A stretch of 64,000 nucleotides of DNA, taken from NCBI GenBank assembly GCA_030427505.1, contig JAUICH010000017.1:1-64000 (forward strand). The letters are read 5' to 3'. The stretch comes from Verrucomicrobiia bacterium. GTDB taxonomy: Bacteria > Verrucomicrobiota > Verrucomicrobiia > Verrucomicrobiales > DEV007. Under the pieces are notes generated by a model. The model searched no databases, had not been told where the DNA came from, and was given only the letters and a program-made list of their open reading frames with translations. The translations under genes were made by a program, and so were the position numbers. Below are positions 8,297-17,176 of this stretch, piece after piece (within the stretch, counting starts at the first letter, position 1; each line of letters begins with the position of its first letter).

Positions 8297-9187
8297 TCAG
8301 GCCGCCGCCGCGAGCAGGGCTTGTTCTAGGTCCTGGCCCAAGGTGTCCCAGGTGAGGCGGCCGGAGATGGCGTCGTCCAATTGGGAGGCGACGTCATCAC
8401 GGAGCCCGGCGAGCTTCTTGTCCGGATCGCTGTTCGCTGCAATGAGGGCGACGGCAGCCTTCTGATTCGGGTTTTCGTCTTCGGCCACGCGGGCGAGATC
8501 GCTGATGATCTGTTCGGTCAGGAAGGGCGCGCAGGAGCGCCACAGTTCGGGGGAAACGTAGCGGCCCGCCGCCCAGCGTTCGTGGGCCAGGTTGGAAAGG
8601 GCTTCCGCCAGCTTCAGATTCGCCCGCGTTTCCAGGCCTTGGACGCGATAGAGCGGGCGGCTGATGAAAAGGGCCTTTAGCACCATCTGGTTCCAGCCTT
8701 CGTCGTCGAAGTGCCGCATGGGAAAGGGCGTGTCCAGGGCAATGGCGTCGAACACGTCCACGATGTTCGTCCGCGTGCCTTCCCGGGCTAGGGGCACCAA
8801 TTCCTCGGGATACTGCAAGAGGGGGAAGGCAGAAAAAATCGCCACCTGCTCGCGGATGTCGGCGGTATTGATGAGCGCGTTCAGCGTTTCCAAGAAGGTG
8901 TCTTTTCCCTGCTCCGCCAGGGTCAAGAGCAGGATGACCCGCGCCAGGCGGAACTCGTCCCAGTTCGCCACCGAAAAGCCCGGAGTTGCCTTGCTCAGCG
9001 CTTCCTCGTCCTCCGTGTTCACCGTGACGGTGGACTGCTTGTCGAAGTGCCGGGAAACCCCGCTGAAGGCATAGTAAAAGGGCCTCTGAGCAAAGCCTTC
9101 CTTCTGTTGAGCGAGATGGTTCTCCAGCCAATCCACCGCTTCCGCCTCGGCGGTGTGTTTCAGAATTTCGAGAAGTTTTTCCTGCAT
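8297..9187 (-). CDS. eboA: EboA domain-containing protein
   Basis: The 296-aa product matches the EboA pattern along its length: NWDEFRLARVILLLTLAEQG, AFPLLQYPEELVPLAREGTR followed by TN, then FDAIALDTPFPMRHFDDEGW and NQMVLKALFI, and AHERWAAGR..SPELWR. EboA has no known enzymatic role; in cyanobacteria its cluster is needed to export scytonemin precursors to the periplasm. Here it is followed by a TatD-type hydrolase after a 228-bp gap that holds repeats, so they may be transcribed together but not tightly coupled. The C-terminus is an Ala-rich helix. Confidence 0.85.
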   Translation of the reverse strand: MQEKLLEILKHTAEAEAVDWLENHLAQQKEGFAQRPFYYAFSGVSRHFDKQSTVTVNTEDEEALSKATPGFSVANWDEFRLARVILLLTLAEQGKDTFLETLNALINTADIREQVAIFSAFPLLQYPEELVPLAREGTRTNIVDVFDAIALDTPFPMRHFDDEGWNQMVLKALFISRPLYRVQGLETRANLKLAEALSNLAHERWAAGRYVSPELWRSCAPFLTEQIISDLARVAEDENPNQKAAVALIAANSDPDKKLAGLRDDVASQLDDAISGRLTWDTLGQDLEQALLAAAA

Positions 9188-9362
9188 GGGGGTGTGAAAT
9201 TTAACGTAGGGAGCCCCGGCCCAAACTCAAGGGTTCATCCCGTCGCCAGCCCGAAAATCCAGCGGGAAACGCGGGGCGCCGGACAATTTTTGAGACGCCC
9301 TTGCTTTGGCAATCTTAATAATTTTCGTTGTTTAATCTCTCAATTTCTTTAAATGTGGGGAC

Positions 9363-10376
9363 ATGGCTTCCGTCGTTTTCCTGCTTTCACTGGCGTTTTT
9401 GGCCTTGGGAACCGCCGTCTGGTTCTTCCGCCGCCAGTGCAAATTCCCCAGCGGCAACCGCCGGAAAAGCCTGTGGTCGCGATCCCTGCTGGAAGGCGGG
9501 CAGATGATCGAATCTCCCTTTGAGGAGGATTTCGACTCGACTCCGGAAGAGGAGACTTACGTCCAGACGGAAATCGATATTCCCTCCGAGCCCGAGCGGT
9601 CTGCTTCCGCCGAGGACTTCGGCGCCATGATCCCCCTGAGCTACGAGATCTCCGAGCGGGCCGCCAGCCCAATCGAGGAAGAGCCCGTGCGGTTTATCCC
9701 CAAACCGAAGCCCAAAGCCGAAATTCCTGCTAAAGAAAAGGAAACGGACACGGCACCGGAATCCATCGTCACCGCTCCAGATACTCCGGTCACGATGCCC
9801 AGCCCGGAAAACGAGAAGCTGGAAGAACTGGAAAGCATCTGTCCGGAAGAGGAGAGCGCCTCCGCGGAGGCGCCGACGGAAACGGCTTTGCCCGTGGCTC
9901 CTCCCGTCTTTTCCTTACCTCCAGCGGCACCCCTCGCTGCAAACTCGAAACCGGTTGAGGAGGTTCTTGAGGAACTAGAAGCCATCGAGGCCGAGGCTCC
10001 CCCCATTTCTTCAGAGGACGAAACCAGCGCGGTGGCCGCTGAAGAGGCGGAAGAAGCAACCATACCCGAAGAGCCCGCGCCGGCGGCTCCGCCCGCGCGG
10101 CCTTTCGATCCCGAAATCTGCCTGCGGCTCGACGACCTCCACCAGCACATGGACGGGCTGGACGCGGTAGTAGCCGCCCTGGAAGCGCAGATCGCCGGTA
10201 TGGATGCGGTCGCGGATTCCCCATCCATCGATGCCAGGGGTTCGGAAGACAGTGACACCTCTGGAGTTCTGGTGCCCTTCCCCACGGCGGAAGAACGCGC
10301 CCGTCTGGAAGTTTCCCCGGGGGAGAGCAAAGGCGAGGACGCTTCCGTATCCGCCGCCGCTCGCCGCCAGGCTTAA
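9363..10376 (+). CDS. Membrane-anchored acidic Glu/Pro-rich protein
   Basis: The 337-aa product begins with one hydrophobic helix (MASVVFLLSLAFLALGTAVW) followed by RRQ and a very long, low-complexity region rich in Glu, Pro, Ala and Ser. Near residues 250-290 is a short amphipathic, coiled-coil-like segment (LRLDDLHQHMDGLDAVVAAL). The layout suggests an inner-membrane anchor with a disordered acidic cytoplasmic tail. No family is recognised. A strong terminator follows at 10461-10493. Confidence 0.6.
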   Translation: MASVVFLLSLAFLALGTAVWFFRRQCKFPSGNRRKSLWSRSLLEGGQMIESPFEEDFDSTPEEETYVQTEIDIPSEPERSASAEDFGAMIPLSYEISERAASPIEEEPVRFIPKPKPKAEIPAKEKETDTAPESIVTAPDTPVTMPSPENEKLEELESICPEEESASAEAPTETALPVAPPVFSLPPAAPLAANSKPVEEVLEELEAIEAEAPPISSEDETSAVAAEEAEEATIPEEPAPAAPPARPFDPEICLRLDDLHQHMDGLDAVVAALEAQIAGMDAVADSPSIDARGSEDSDTSGVLVPFPTAEERARLEVSPGESKGEDASVSAAARRQA

Positions 10377-10460
10377 GTAAAATTTTCTTCCCACTCGACC
10401 CAACTCAACACAGCGGCGCAGAGCCCCCTCCCCTCAGCAAGCCAACCCCCGGCACCTAGT

Positions 10461-10493
10461 AAAGAGCGAACCGGCTTCCGGTTCGCTCTTTTT
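10461..10493 (+). terminator. Rho-independent terminator
   Basis: aaagagcgaaccgg pairs with ccggttcgctctttt around a four-base ttc-type loop and is followed by a T run. It lies 85 bases after the acidic membrane protein gene and before the sulfatase, and separates the two transcripts. Confidence 0.85.
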
Positions 10494-10588
10494 CTTTCCC
10501 TGCTTCGGTCTATAAGCCGCGCCACTCCCGTAAATGCGGGACCAAGAAAAGATTGGCGCGCCTCTTTCCCTGGGCAAGAATCGGCCCC

Positions 10589-12172
10589 ATGACCCGGAAA
10601 ACCCTGTTTGCTCTCTTCACCCCGTTTTTTCTGACTGTCCTGGCGTTTGCCAGCGCGGCACGCGCCGCGGACAGCCGGCCGAATATCGTCTTTATCTTCA
10701 CGGACGACCACTGCACCCAGGCGCTGAGCGCCTACGATCCCGAGCGCATCTCCACGCCAAACATGGACCGTATCGCGGAAGGCGGCATGCGCTTCAACCG
10801 CTGCTACGTCACAAACGCCCTCTGCGGACCAAGCCGTGCCGTCATTCAGACAGGCAAATACAGCCACATCAACGGCTTCATGCGCAACGGCCAGTCCTTC
10901 AACATGGAGCAGCAGACCTTTCCGAAGCTGCTTCAGAAAGCCGGTTACCAGACCGCCATCGTGGGCAAGTGGCACCTCGAAGTCACTCCGCAGGGATACG
11001 ACTACTATGACGTCCTGGTCGGCCAAGGCCCTTACTACAATCCCCCCATGATCACCAAGGGAGAGGATGGCAAGCCAGTGACCCGGAAGCACACCGGCTA
11101 CACCACCGAGATCATCGCGGAGAAATCCCTGCACTGGTTGAAAGAAGATCGCGACCCTGACAAACCTTTCATGCTCATGTTCCAGCACAAGGCCCCGCAC
11201 CGGAACTGGTGCCCGGCGCCGAAATACCTGAACTGGCTGGACGACGTGGAGATTCCCGAGCCAGAAACCCTGTGGGACGACTACTCCAACCGCGCCTCTC
11301 CCGCCCGGAACCAGGCCATGACGGTGGCGAACCACCTAAACGATTCGGACCTGAAGTTCGTCCCGCCGAAGTACCTCAACGAAAAACAGCTCAAGGTCTG
11401 GAACGCGGCTTACGAACCGAAGAATGAAGCCTTCCGCAAAATGAACCTGAGCGGCAAAGACCTTATCCGCTGGAAATACCAGCGTTACGCGAAGGACTAT
11501 CTGCGCTGCGTGAAATCCGTGGATGACGCCATCGGCCAAGTCATGGACTACCTGGAGGAAGCCGGGCTGGCGGACAACACCATCGTCATGTATTCCTCCG
11601 ATCAGGGCTGGTACCTGGGCGAGCATGGCTGGTTCGACAAGCGCTGGATGTATGAAGAATCCCTCCGCACCCCGCTATTGGTGAAATGGCCCGGCGTGGT
11701 GAAGCCTGGCTCAGATAACAATGACATCGTGTCCAACCTGGACTTCGCGGAGACCTTCCTGGAGATGGCCGGCCTGGAGGTACCGGACGACATGCAGGGC
11801 CGCAGCCTGGTGCCGTTATTGAAAGGCCACACGCCCGAAGACTGGCGCCAGACCTTCTACTATCACTACTACGAATATCCCGGCGCCCATGACGTGGCCC
11901 GCCACTACGGCGTGACGGACGGGAAGAAAAAGCTCATCCACTACTACGAACTGAACGAGTGGGAAATGTTCGACCTGGAGAAAGACCCCAACGAGTTGAA
12001 CAGCGTCTACGGCAAAGAAGAATACACCGCCGACCAGAGCGAAATGATGGCCGAACTCAGCCGCCTCCGGGAGAAGTTCAAACTGCCCGAACAGGACCCG
12101 CCGGAGTCTTTTCGGCCGGCACGGAAAAAGCCCAATCAGCAGAACAAGAAGAAACCTGCCAAAAAAGAGTAG
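10589..12172 (+). CDS. Secreted sulfatase (formylglycine-dependent)
   Basis: ATG 10589 gives a 527-aa protein with a signal peptide ([10 protein letters not shown]...ASAARA). The sulfatase core is intact: [10 protein letters not shown] (metal-binding DD), C-G-P-S-R with Cys79 as the residue oxidised to formylglycine, [14 protein letters not shown], and [20 protein letters not shown]. The C-terminus has a typical [10 protein letters not shown] segment and a Lys-rich tail. Such enzymes remove sulfate esters from glycans and are numerous in Verrucomicrobiota that degrade sulfated polysaccharides. The exact substrate cannot be read from sequence. An ATG 36 bases upstream would only add a non-signal leader. 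Confidence 0.92.
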   Translation: MTRKTLFALFTPFFLTVLAFASAARAADSRPNIVFIFTDDHCTQALSAYDPERISTPNMDRIAEGGMRFNRCYVTNALCGPSRAVIQTGKYSHINGFMRNGQSFNMEQQTFPKLLQKAGYQTAIVGKWHLEVTPQGYDYYDVLVGQGPYYNPPMITKGEDGKPVTRKHTGYTTEIIAEKSLHWLKEDRDPDKPFMLMFQHKAPHRNWCPAPKYLNWLDDVEIPEPETLWDDYSNRASPARNQAMTVANHLNDSDLKFVPPKYLNEKQLKVWNAAYEPKNEAFRKMNLSGKDLIRWKYQRYAKDYLRCVKSVDDAIGQVMDYLEEAGLADNTIVMYSSDQGWYLGEHGWFDKRWMYEESLRTPLLVKWPGVVKPGSDNNDIVSNLDFAETFLEMAGLEVPDDMQGRSLVPLLKGHTPEDWRQTFYYHYYEYPGAHDVARHYGVTDGKKKLIHYYELNEWEMFDLEKDPNELNSVYGKEEYTADQSEMMAELSRLREKFKLPEQDPPESFRPARKKPNQQNKKKPAKKE

Positions 12173-12185
12173 TCCCGTTCTTAAA

Positions 12186-12213
12186 GGGCGAAGGGCGGAT
12201 AGCGCCTTCGCCC
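12186..12213 (+). terminator. Hairpin after sulfatase gene
   Basis: gggcgaagg (12186-12194) pairs with ccttcgccc (12205-12213) about 14 bases after the sulfatase stop. There is no strong T run, so it may be a weak terminator or an RNA 3'-end stabiliser. Confidence 0.45.
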
Positions 12214-12285
12214 TCCTCCGTTTTCGCCTCCAGTCCCAGCCCCCCTTCAAGGGAAGGGGTGAAGCTGGGTGAAACAAACCGCTGG

Positions 12286-12804
12286 TTACTTGGTTAGCCG
12301 CGCGGCTGTTGCCGGGCCATTTCGTCTCTTTCCATACCAGAGATGAATTTGCTCGATCACGGCCCCGGGCCCTTCCGTTATCCACCAGTAGGCGCCCAGC
12401 GGCAGAGACAGACAAAGAACGTAGCCACCCATCACGCCCCAGAAGCCGGGCATCACGCCAGTGGCGACCAGCTCCATGTAGGCGAAGTGCCACAGCCAAG
12501 TCAGTCCTCCCGCCGTCAGGAAGACCAGGGGTATCGCGGCCAGCTTTGGCCAGCGGAGCCGCCTGCAAATCAGGGCGCCCGCCGCGCAAGACGGCATGAA
12601 AATACCGAAACCGGCCACGACACCAGCCACGGCTATGAGCGCCATACCCACGGGATAAGCCAGGGGCCCACCCACTCCGCTACCGGTGACAATGGCCAGA
12701 AAGAACAGGAACGCGTACGCAAGCGTCCACAGGCCCCACAGCGCCACCACGCCGAGTGTCACGGCAAGAAGATGACGCGGCAAAAAACGAATCACACTTA
12801 CCAT
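12286..12804 (-). CDS. Small integral membrane protein, unknown
   Basis: The 172-aa product has four hydrophobic segments: about residues 12-40, 48-75, 86-108 and 117-140. The C-terminus is short and basic. No motif or family is recognised. It stands alone, converging with the sulfatase gene. Confidence 0.55.
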   Translation of the reverse strand: MVSVIRFLPRHLLAVTLGVVALWGLWTLAYAFLFFLAIVTGSGVGGPLAYPVGMALIAVAGVVAGFGIFMPSCAAGALICRRLRWPKLAAIPLVFLTAGGLTWLWHFAYMELVATGVMPGFWGVMGGYVLCLSLPLGAYWWITEGPGAVIEQIHLWYGKRRNGPATAARLTK

Positions 12805-12923
12805 TACGGTTCTCGGTCTGTCAGGTTTTCACAGAATTCCATCGTTTCTCACCTCGTTCGCTACGCTCTGAAAAACAAGCCTGGCACGCCTTGAGAATCC
12901 AGAACAAGGCCTCCAGCGGCCGG

Positions 12924-14066
12924 CTAACCCCGGCCCACAAATACTTGATTCTTGCCCAAAGCCTTGGCGCGGTACATGGCCTCGTCCGCCGCGCGAATGA
13001 AGTCCCGCTGCCGGATGCGGACATCCGTGTCCGGATCTCCCACCGAGGACAAACCGCAAGTCCGGTAGGAAGCGACTCCGACGCTGGCGGTAAATACGCC
13101 CTTCAAGTTCAACGGCGTCCGGCAGCCCGCGCTGGACTCGGTGAGGAAAGTGGTTTCCAGGATCGCGACTCGCAGCATTTCCGCGATCTCCGCGGCGGTG
13201 GCGGCATCGGTTTCCGGCAGGATGACCACATACTCGTCGCCCCCGTAACGCGCCAGGGTAGCGCCGGGGTGATCCACCAGACGGCCGAACAACCGGCCCA
13301 CTTCACCAATGACCCGGCTGCCCACCAGATGGCCATGGGCGTCCACCACTTCCTTAAACCGGTCCAGATCCAGAAACAGCAGGCTCAGATCCGTGCCGCG
13401 AGCTTCGCAAGTTTCGATCTCCTCCCTGAGTTTCCGGTGAAAAAACCGGTCGTTGCGAAGGCCGGTCAGTTCGTCCCGCTGGGCCACTTCCCGGTGAAAA
13501 GCCGCGCCGATCAGGTTCCGCAACGAAGTGGAAACATATCCTCCGAACACCTTCATCAGCCGCAAGTCGCGGGGCCGGTAACCGGATTTGCTGATACGGT
13601 TGATCAGGCTGATCACCCCGATCACCTCCTTTTCCAGCAGGACCGGCACCGCAAGGATGGAGCGGGTGCAGTAGTCGTTCTTTTCATCCATGCCGGCGAA
13701 GAAACTCGTGTCGTCGCGCGCGTCATTCAGGAGCGCTGCCCGGCCTTCCCGAAACACTTTTCCGGTAACGCCCTCGGAAATCGGCAGATGCGCACCCGCT
13801 ATCCTTTCCGCCCGTTGTCCAAAGGCCGCCACGTAAACCAGTTCACCCTCCACTCCAGGAAATCCACTCAGGCAAATAGAACCGCTTTCGGAGGGCACGT
13901 ATTCGTTTGCCGCCCAGAGGATCTCGGAAAACACATCCCCCAGCTGAGGCAGACGCTCATACTGAGGCTCGAAAAACTGCTGCTCCACCCAGGCATTCAG
14001 CCGGTCCGACGGCACCGTCACGACGTCTGAAGCCACCCTGGGAGCGGAAGGAGAGACATTCTTCAT
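12924..14066 (-). CDS. GAF-GGDEF diguanylate cyclase
   Basis: The product is 380 aa from ATG 14066 (an ATG at 14093 is also in frame). Residues about 35-190 form a GAF-like sensor (SGSICLSG, YVAAFGQ, LPISEGVTGKVFREG, SILAVPVLLEKEVIGVISL). The C-terminal GGDEF domain begins at DELTGLRNDRFF and has LLFLDLDRFK and the active site ARYGGDEYVVILPE. Such enzymes make cyclic di-GMP. The four residues where the RxxD inhibitory site would sit read HPGA, so product feedback is probably absent. No signal peptide or membrane helix is seen, so it is probably cytoplasmic. Confidence 0.85.
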   Translation of the reverse strand: MKNVSPSAPRVASDVVTVPSDRLNAWVEQQFFEPQYERLPQLGDVFSEILWAANEYVPSESGSICLSGFPGVEGELVYVAAFGQRAERIAGAHLPISEGVTGKVFREGRAALLNDARDDTSFFAGMDEKNDYCTRSILAVPVLLEKEVIGVISLINRISKSGYRPRDLRLMKVFGGYVSTSLRNLIGAAFHREVAQRDELTGLRNDRFFHRKLREEIETCEARGTDLSLLFLDLDRFKEVVDAHGHLVGSRVIGEVGRLFGRLVDHPGATLARYGGDEYVVILPETDAATAAEIAEMLRVAILETTFLTESSAGCRTPLNLKGVFTASVGVASYRTCGLSSVGDPDTDVRIRQRDFIRAADEAMYRAKALGKNQVFVGRG

Positions 14067-14182
14067 CGGGCCACGGCAGTTCCAAATGCCCACCGTTGCA
14101 CCGGAGATGGGCTCTCAGAAGCTTACGCGAACCTGACGAAGCTGCCAAATGTTCCCTTACCGGGAAGCCCGGATACGGCGCA

Positions 14183-14698
14183 TTAATCTCCCGCCGTTGG
14201 CTTGCTCAAATCCGATTCAGATTCCAACGCGGCACGCGCCACCCTAGCTGTCTCGGCTTTCTGCTTTTCGCGCCTCAAATGTCTCTTCTCGGCAGCGAAC
14301 GCCACGAAATTCCTCACATTTTCATCTGCAAGGTAGAGATAGGCGAGAAAGCTCCAAAGGAGAAAGACTGCCAACCCTCTCAGCCTCAGAGGTCCCACCC
14401 CCCCGTCATCCAAGCCAAGTCCCCAGATAATCGAGGCCAATGCAAACAACAGCGCAACGACTCCCGCACAGAACCGAAATGCCTGACTGTGGAAAAAGAA
14501 AGCGATCAGCGGTGGCAGAATCAACAAAAAGCCAGTTACCCCAACGTTCGGCCCCTTCTCACGATCCTCCATGGACCAAAACAAGAGAAGAGCAATTGCT
14601 CCAAGATAGACAATGGTCCCCAAGAAGAGAAAGCCCCGGCCAAGACGCAACGGCCGCGGCATTGTCCACGGTGCTTTCTCATCCTGAACGGAAGGCAT
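14183..14698 (-). CDS. Small integral membrane protein, unknown
   Basis: The 171-aa product has four hydrophobic segments: about 22-42, 53-70, 74-93 and 103-121. A basic, Ala/Lys-rich cytoplasmic tail follows (RRE-KQKAETARVARAALES). No known family. It lies between the GGDEF gene and the Tat oxidoreductase on the same strand. Confidence 0.55.
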   Translation of the reverse strand: MPSVQDEKAPWTMPRPLRLGRGFLFLGTIVYLGAIALLLFWSMEDREKGPNVGVTGFLLILPPLIAFFFHSQAFRFCAGVVALLFALASIIWGLGLDDGGVGPLRLRGLAVFLLWSFLAYLYLADENVRNFVAFAAEKRHLRREKQKAETARVARAALESESDLSKPTAGD

Positions 14699-14795
14699 GA
14701 CTCGTTATATCCCAATGCCTGGGATACGCTCAAGTTTTTCAGGAAGGGTCGATGGCAAACCCTGATATGATCTCGCCCTTCTCTGCTCCGGCCAA

Positions 14796-16127
14796 TCACC
14801 CCAGCCCTTCCACCTTCCACCCGTCGCGATAGGCACGGCTCACCAGCTTGGTGGCCTCCGCGTGGTTGGTGAAGGTCTGCGTTTTGCGGTCCCACTCCAG
14901 CCATTCGTTGGCGAAGCGGTCGGCCAGGGCGCCCACCAGGACGGTTTCCGTGAGCGGGCCGCCGTGGCTGAAGTCCGCGCAGGACTTCCGCCCTTCCAGG
15001 ACGGCGTCCACCCAGTCGTGGTAGTGGCTCCGCGCGGTGATTCCGGTGGGGTATTTTTCCTGGGGAAAATCTTTCTCCGGCAGCACCACGGGCATGCCCT
15101 TGCGGTAGTTTTTGAAAATGGAGCCGCTTTCTCCGGTCCAGAAGGAACCGGACTCGGGCAGTTCGGGATACTCCGCCGGAAGCTGGATGCGGCTGGCGTC
15201 CGGACGGACATCGCCGTCATGCCAGGTGACCTTCACCGTGTCTTCGGCGGTGAATTCAGTACCGGGGAAGATCAGCTCCACCTGACGGCGCTCGCCCCAC
15301 AGCGGCCCGGAACTGCCCGGCGTGGTCTGCCGCACGCGCAACGGAGCGGTCAGGTTCAGCGCGTCAAAGGTGGGATCGAAATGATGGCAGCCCATGTCGC
15401 CCATTTCACCGCAACCAAAGTCGAACCAGGCGCGCCAATACTTGGGATGGTAGGTACCCTCCAGCCAGGGACGCGGCTCGCGAACCCCCAGCCACAGGTC
15501 CCACTCCAGCGTGGACGGAATGACGTCTCCCTGATCGCGAAGCGCGGTGTTTTTCGGCCACCAGCTCAGTGGCTTGTTTTCCCAGATGAGCACTTCCTTG
15601 ATCTTGCCGATGGCGCCGCTCTGGATGAGTTCCACGGCGGTCTTGCTTTCGGCGGTGGAGCGGCCCTGGTTTCCGAGCTGGGTGACCACGCCGGCTTTGG
15701 CGGCTTCCTCCGTGATCACGCGGCACTCATGCAGCGTGGTAGCCATGGGTTTCTGAAGGTAGACGTGTTTCCCCGCGCGAATGGCCGTCACCGCCGGAGC
15801 GGCGTGCATGTGGTCCGGAATGCCGACCGTAATGGCGTCAAACTTGTCCGCCGCGCTGGCCAGCATCTCCCGCCAGTCGCTGAATACCGCCGCATCCGGG
15901 AATGAAGCCGCCGGGCGTTTCATGGCCATGGCGTCCACATCACAGAGCGCCGTGATTTTCACCTTGGGATGACCCGCCACATTGGTCAGAGTGGTCCCTC
16001 CCATGCCGCCGACGCCAATAGCGCCGACCTGGAGCATGGAGTTGGGCGATGCGCTGCGAAGAATGGCGGGAAATCCGGTCACGCCGGCCGCCAGGCCAGC
16101 AGTACGGAGAAAATGACGGCGTTTCAT
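14796..16127 (-). CDS. Tat-exported Gfo/Idh/MocA family oxidoreductase
   Basis: The 443-aa product starts with a twin-arginine signal (MKRRHFLRTAGLAAGVTG). The NAD-binding fold follows with VGAIGVGGMGG and LCDVDAMAM. The usual E-K-P lysine motif reads YLQKPMATT, so the Lys is kept and Glu becomes Gln. The C-terminal domain has WDLWLG, YHPKYWRAWFDFGCGEMGDM and a YHDWVDAVLEGRK segment, all typical of the PVC subgroup of exported oxidoreductases. These act on sugars or sugar alcohols; the substrate is unknown. Confidence 0.85.
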   Translation of the reverse strand: MKRRHFLRTAGLAAGVTGFPAILRSASPNSMLQVGAIGVGGMGGTTLTNVAGHPKVKITALCDVDAMAMKRPAASFPDAAVFSDWREMLASAADKFDAITVGIPDHMHAAPAVTAIRAGKHVYLQKPMATTLHECRVITEEAAKAGVVTQLGNQGRSTAESKTAVELIQSGAIGKIKEVLIWENKPLSWWPKNTALRDQGDVIPSTLEWDLWLGVREPRPWLEGTYHPKYWRAWFDFGCGEMGDMGCHHFDPTFDALNLTAPLRVRQTTPGSSGPLWGERRQVELIFPGTEFTAEDTVKVTWHDGDVRPDASRIQLPAEYPELPESGSFWTGESGSIFKNYRKGMPVVLPEKDFPQEKYPTGITARSHYHDWVDAVLEGRKSCADFSHGGPLTETVLVGALADRFANEWLEWDRKTQTFTNHAEATKLVSRAYRDGWKVEGLG

Positions 16128-16318
16128 CGGGGGATTTTTAGGAGGGGGTTGAGATTTATCGGGCCCACCAGGGAGCCCTTGTCATTCTGGCACAAGCATG
16201 GCGGCGGACAACCTTCAAAGCCAATTCTCTATGGGTCACCGGTATCCTCCAAGCCTTCTCGGCGAAGAAAACCAATCAAGCCTTTACCCCCATGCCCGAT
16301 TGGCTTAGACCCAACTCG

Positions 16319-16873
16319 ATGAAGTGGATAGCCTTTCTCTTTGCCTTACTGCTCGCCTCCTCAGCCAGCGCACAGACCACCCGTTTGCAGCTTCTCCAGG
16401 AACAACGCAACCAGGCCATCGAACGGACCGTCATTCCCATCAACGCCAAGTACGTCCAGGAACTGGAAAAGCTCTTGAAGACCACGATCGCCGCCGGAGA
16501 CCTGGACGAGGCCGTGAAGATCCGGGAGGGGATCCAGAAATTCCAAGCCGAGGCCGTCACGGCCCCAGTGGAGGAAGCCCAGCTCACACAGGTCTTTTCG
16601 GAACGGTGGCTGATCGGGACGAAGTGGGCCTGGATGGACAAGGACTCGCAACCAATGAGAGGCGAATTCCGAAAGGGCACTTTCGATATCTACCACCAGG
16701 AAGACGATGGTGACTGGGTCCTCAAGGAAGGCACCTGGAAGTGGGAAATCGTCAGCGAGGAGGAGCGAAAAGTGACCATTCACTGGTATTCCGGCCCAGA
16801 GACAGTGCAGTTCTCAGAGGACCTTAAAAGCATCGATGGATCGAAAGAGAACTGGATCCGCTACGAGGAATAG
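16319..16873 (+). CDS. Secreted protein with helical N-terminal part, unknown
   Basis: ATG 16319 gives a 184-aa product with a clear signal peptide (MKWIAFLFALLLASSASA). The mature N-terminal part is helical (LQLLQEQRNQAIERTVIPIN, LEKLLKTTIAAGDLDEAVKI). It is followed by a beta-rich domain from about residue 90 (WAWMDKD, GTFDIYHQ, VTIHWYSG). This arrangement is frequent in small secreted verrucomicrobial proteins, but no function is known. The gene ends 138 bases before the tRNA. Confidence 0.6.
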   Translation: MKWIAFLFALLLASSASAQTTRLQLLQEQRNQAIERTVIPINAKYVQELEKLLKTTIAAGDLDEAVKIREGIQKFQAEAVTAPVEEAQLTQVFSERWLIGTKWAWMDKDSQPMRGEFRKGTFDIYHQEDDGDWVLKEGTWKWEIVSEEERKVTIHWYSGPETVQFSEDLKSIDGSKENWIRYEE

Positions 16874-17011
16874 GTTTCCGGGCCCAAAGAGAAACCTTGC
16901 GAAGCAGACAAATTCAGTCACATTACCGCTCGGTCTCGCCGTTGTGATGACGGGAATCGAGCCTTGGCGGAATTCCTGAAATTCCCCAAGCTCGGCTAGA
17001 TCCGAAGTGAA

Positions 17012-17087
17012 GGGGCTATAGCTCAGTTGGTAGAGCGTCTCGTTCGCAATGAGAAGGTCAGCGGTTCGAATCCGCTTAGCTCCACCA
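17012..17087 (+). tRNA. tRNA-Ala (anticodon CGC), prophage integration target
   Basis: The 76-nt cloverleaf has acceptor arms GGGGCTA and TAGCTCC, D-arm GCTCAGTTGGTAGAGC, anticodon stem TCTCG/TGAGA around the loop TTCGCAA (anticodon CGC, read as Ala), T-arm GCGGTTCGAATCCGC and an encoded CCA. The gene is intact. Its 3' 45 bases are repeated at the far end of the prophage. Confidence 0.95.
17043..17087 (+). other. attL core
   Basis: The 45 bases from the anticodon loop through CCA of tRNA-Ala are identical to 61053-61097. The flanking bases differ immediately on both sides. Confidence 0.93.
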
Positions 17088-17151
17088 CCGTCCCCGTGAG
17101 TGAGGGATTTAGTGGGATTTAGTTTGATTAATTCGCCCAAAAAATTCAGCG

Positions 17152-17176
17152 TTTTTTGACCGAGTTTTTTGACCGA
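17152..17176 (+). repeat. Candidate integrase arm-type sites, left
   Basis: Two direct copies of TTTTTTGACCGA lie at 17152-17163 and 17165-17176 with a 13-bp period, between attL and the integrase start. A similar pair with the same 13-bp period lies inside attR. Tyrosine integrases bind such arm sites on both sides of the core. The match is seen in the sequence; the role is inferred. Confidence 0.5.

Noticed and set aside
10373-11335. Minus frame opposite the sulfatase
   Set aside because: Antisense of a gene with an intact CGPSR motif, and it crosses the terminator at 10461-10493.
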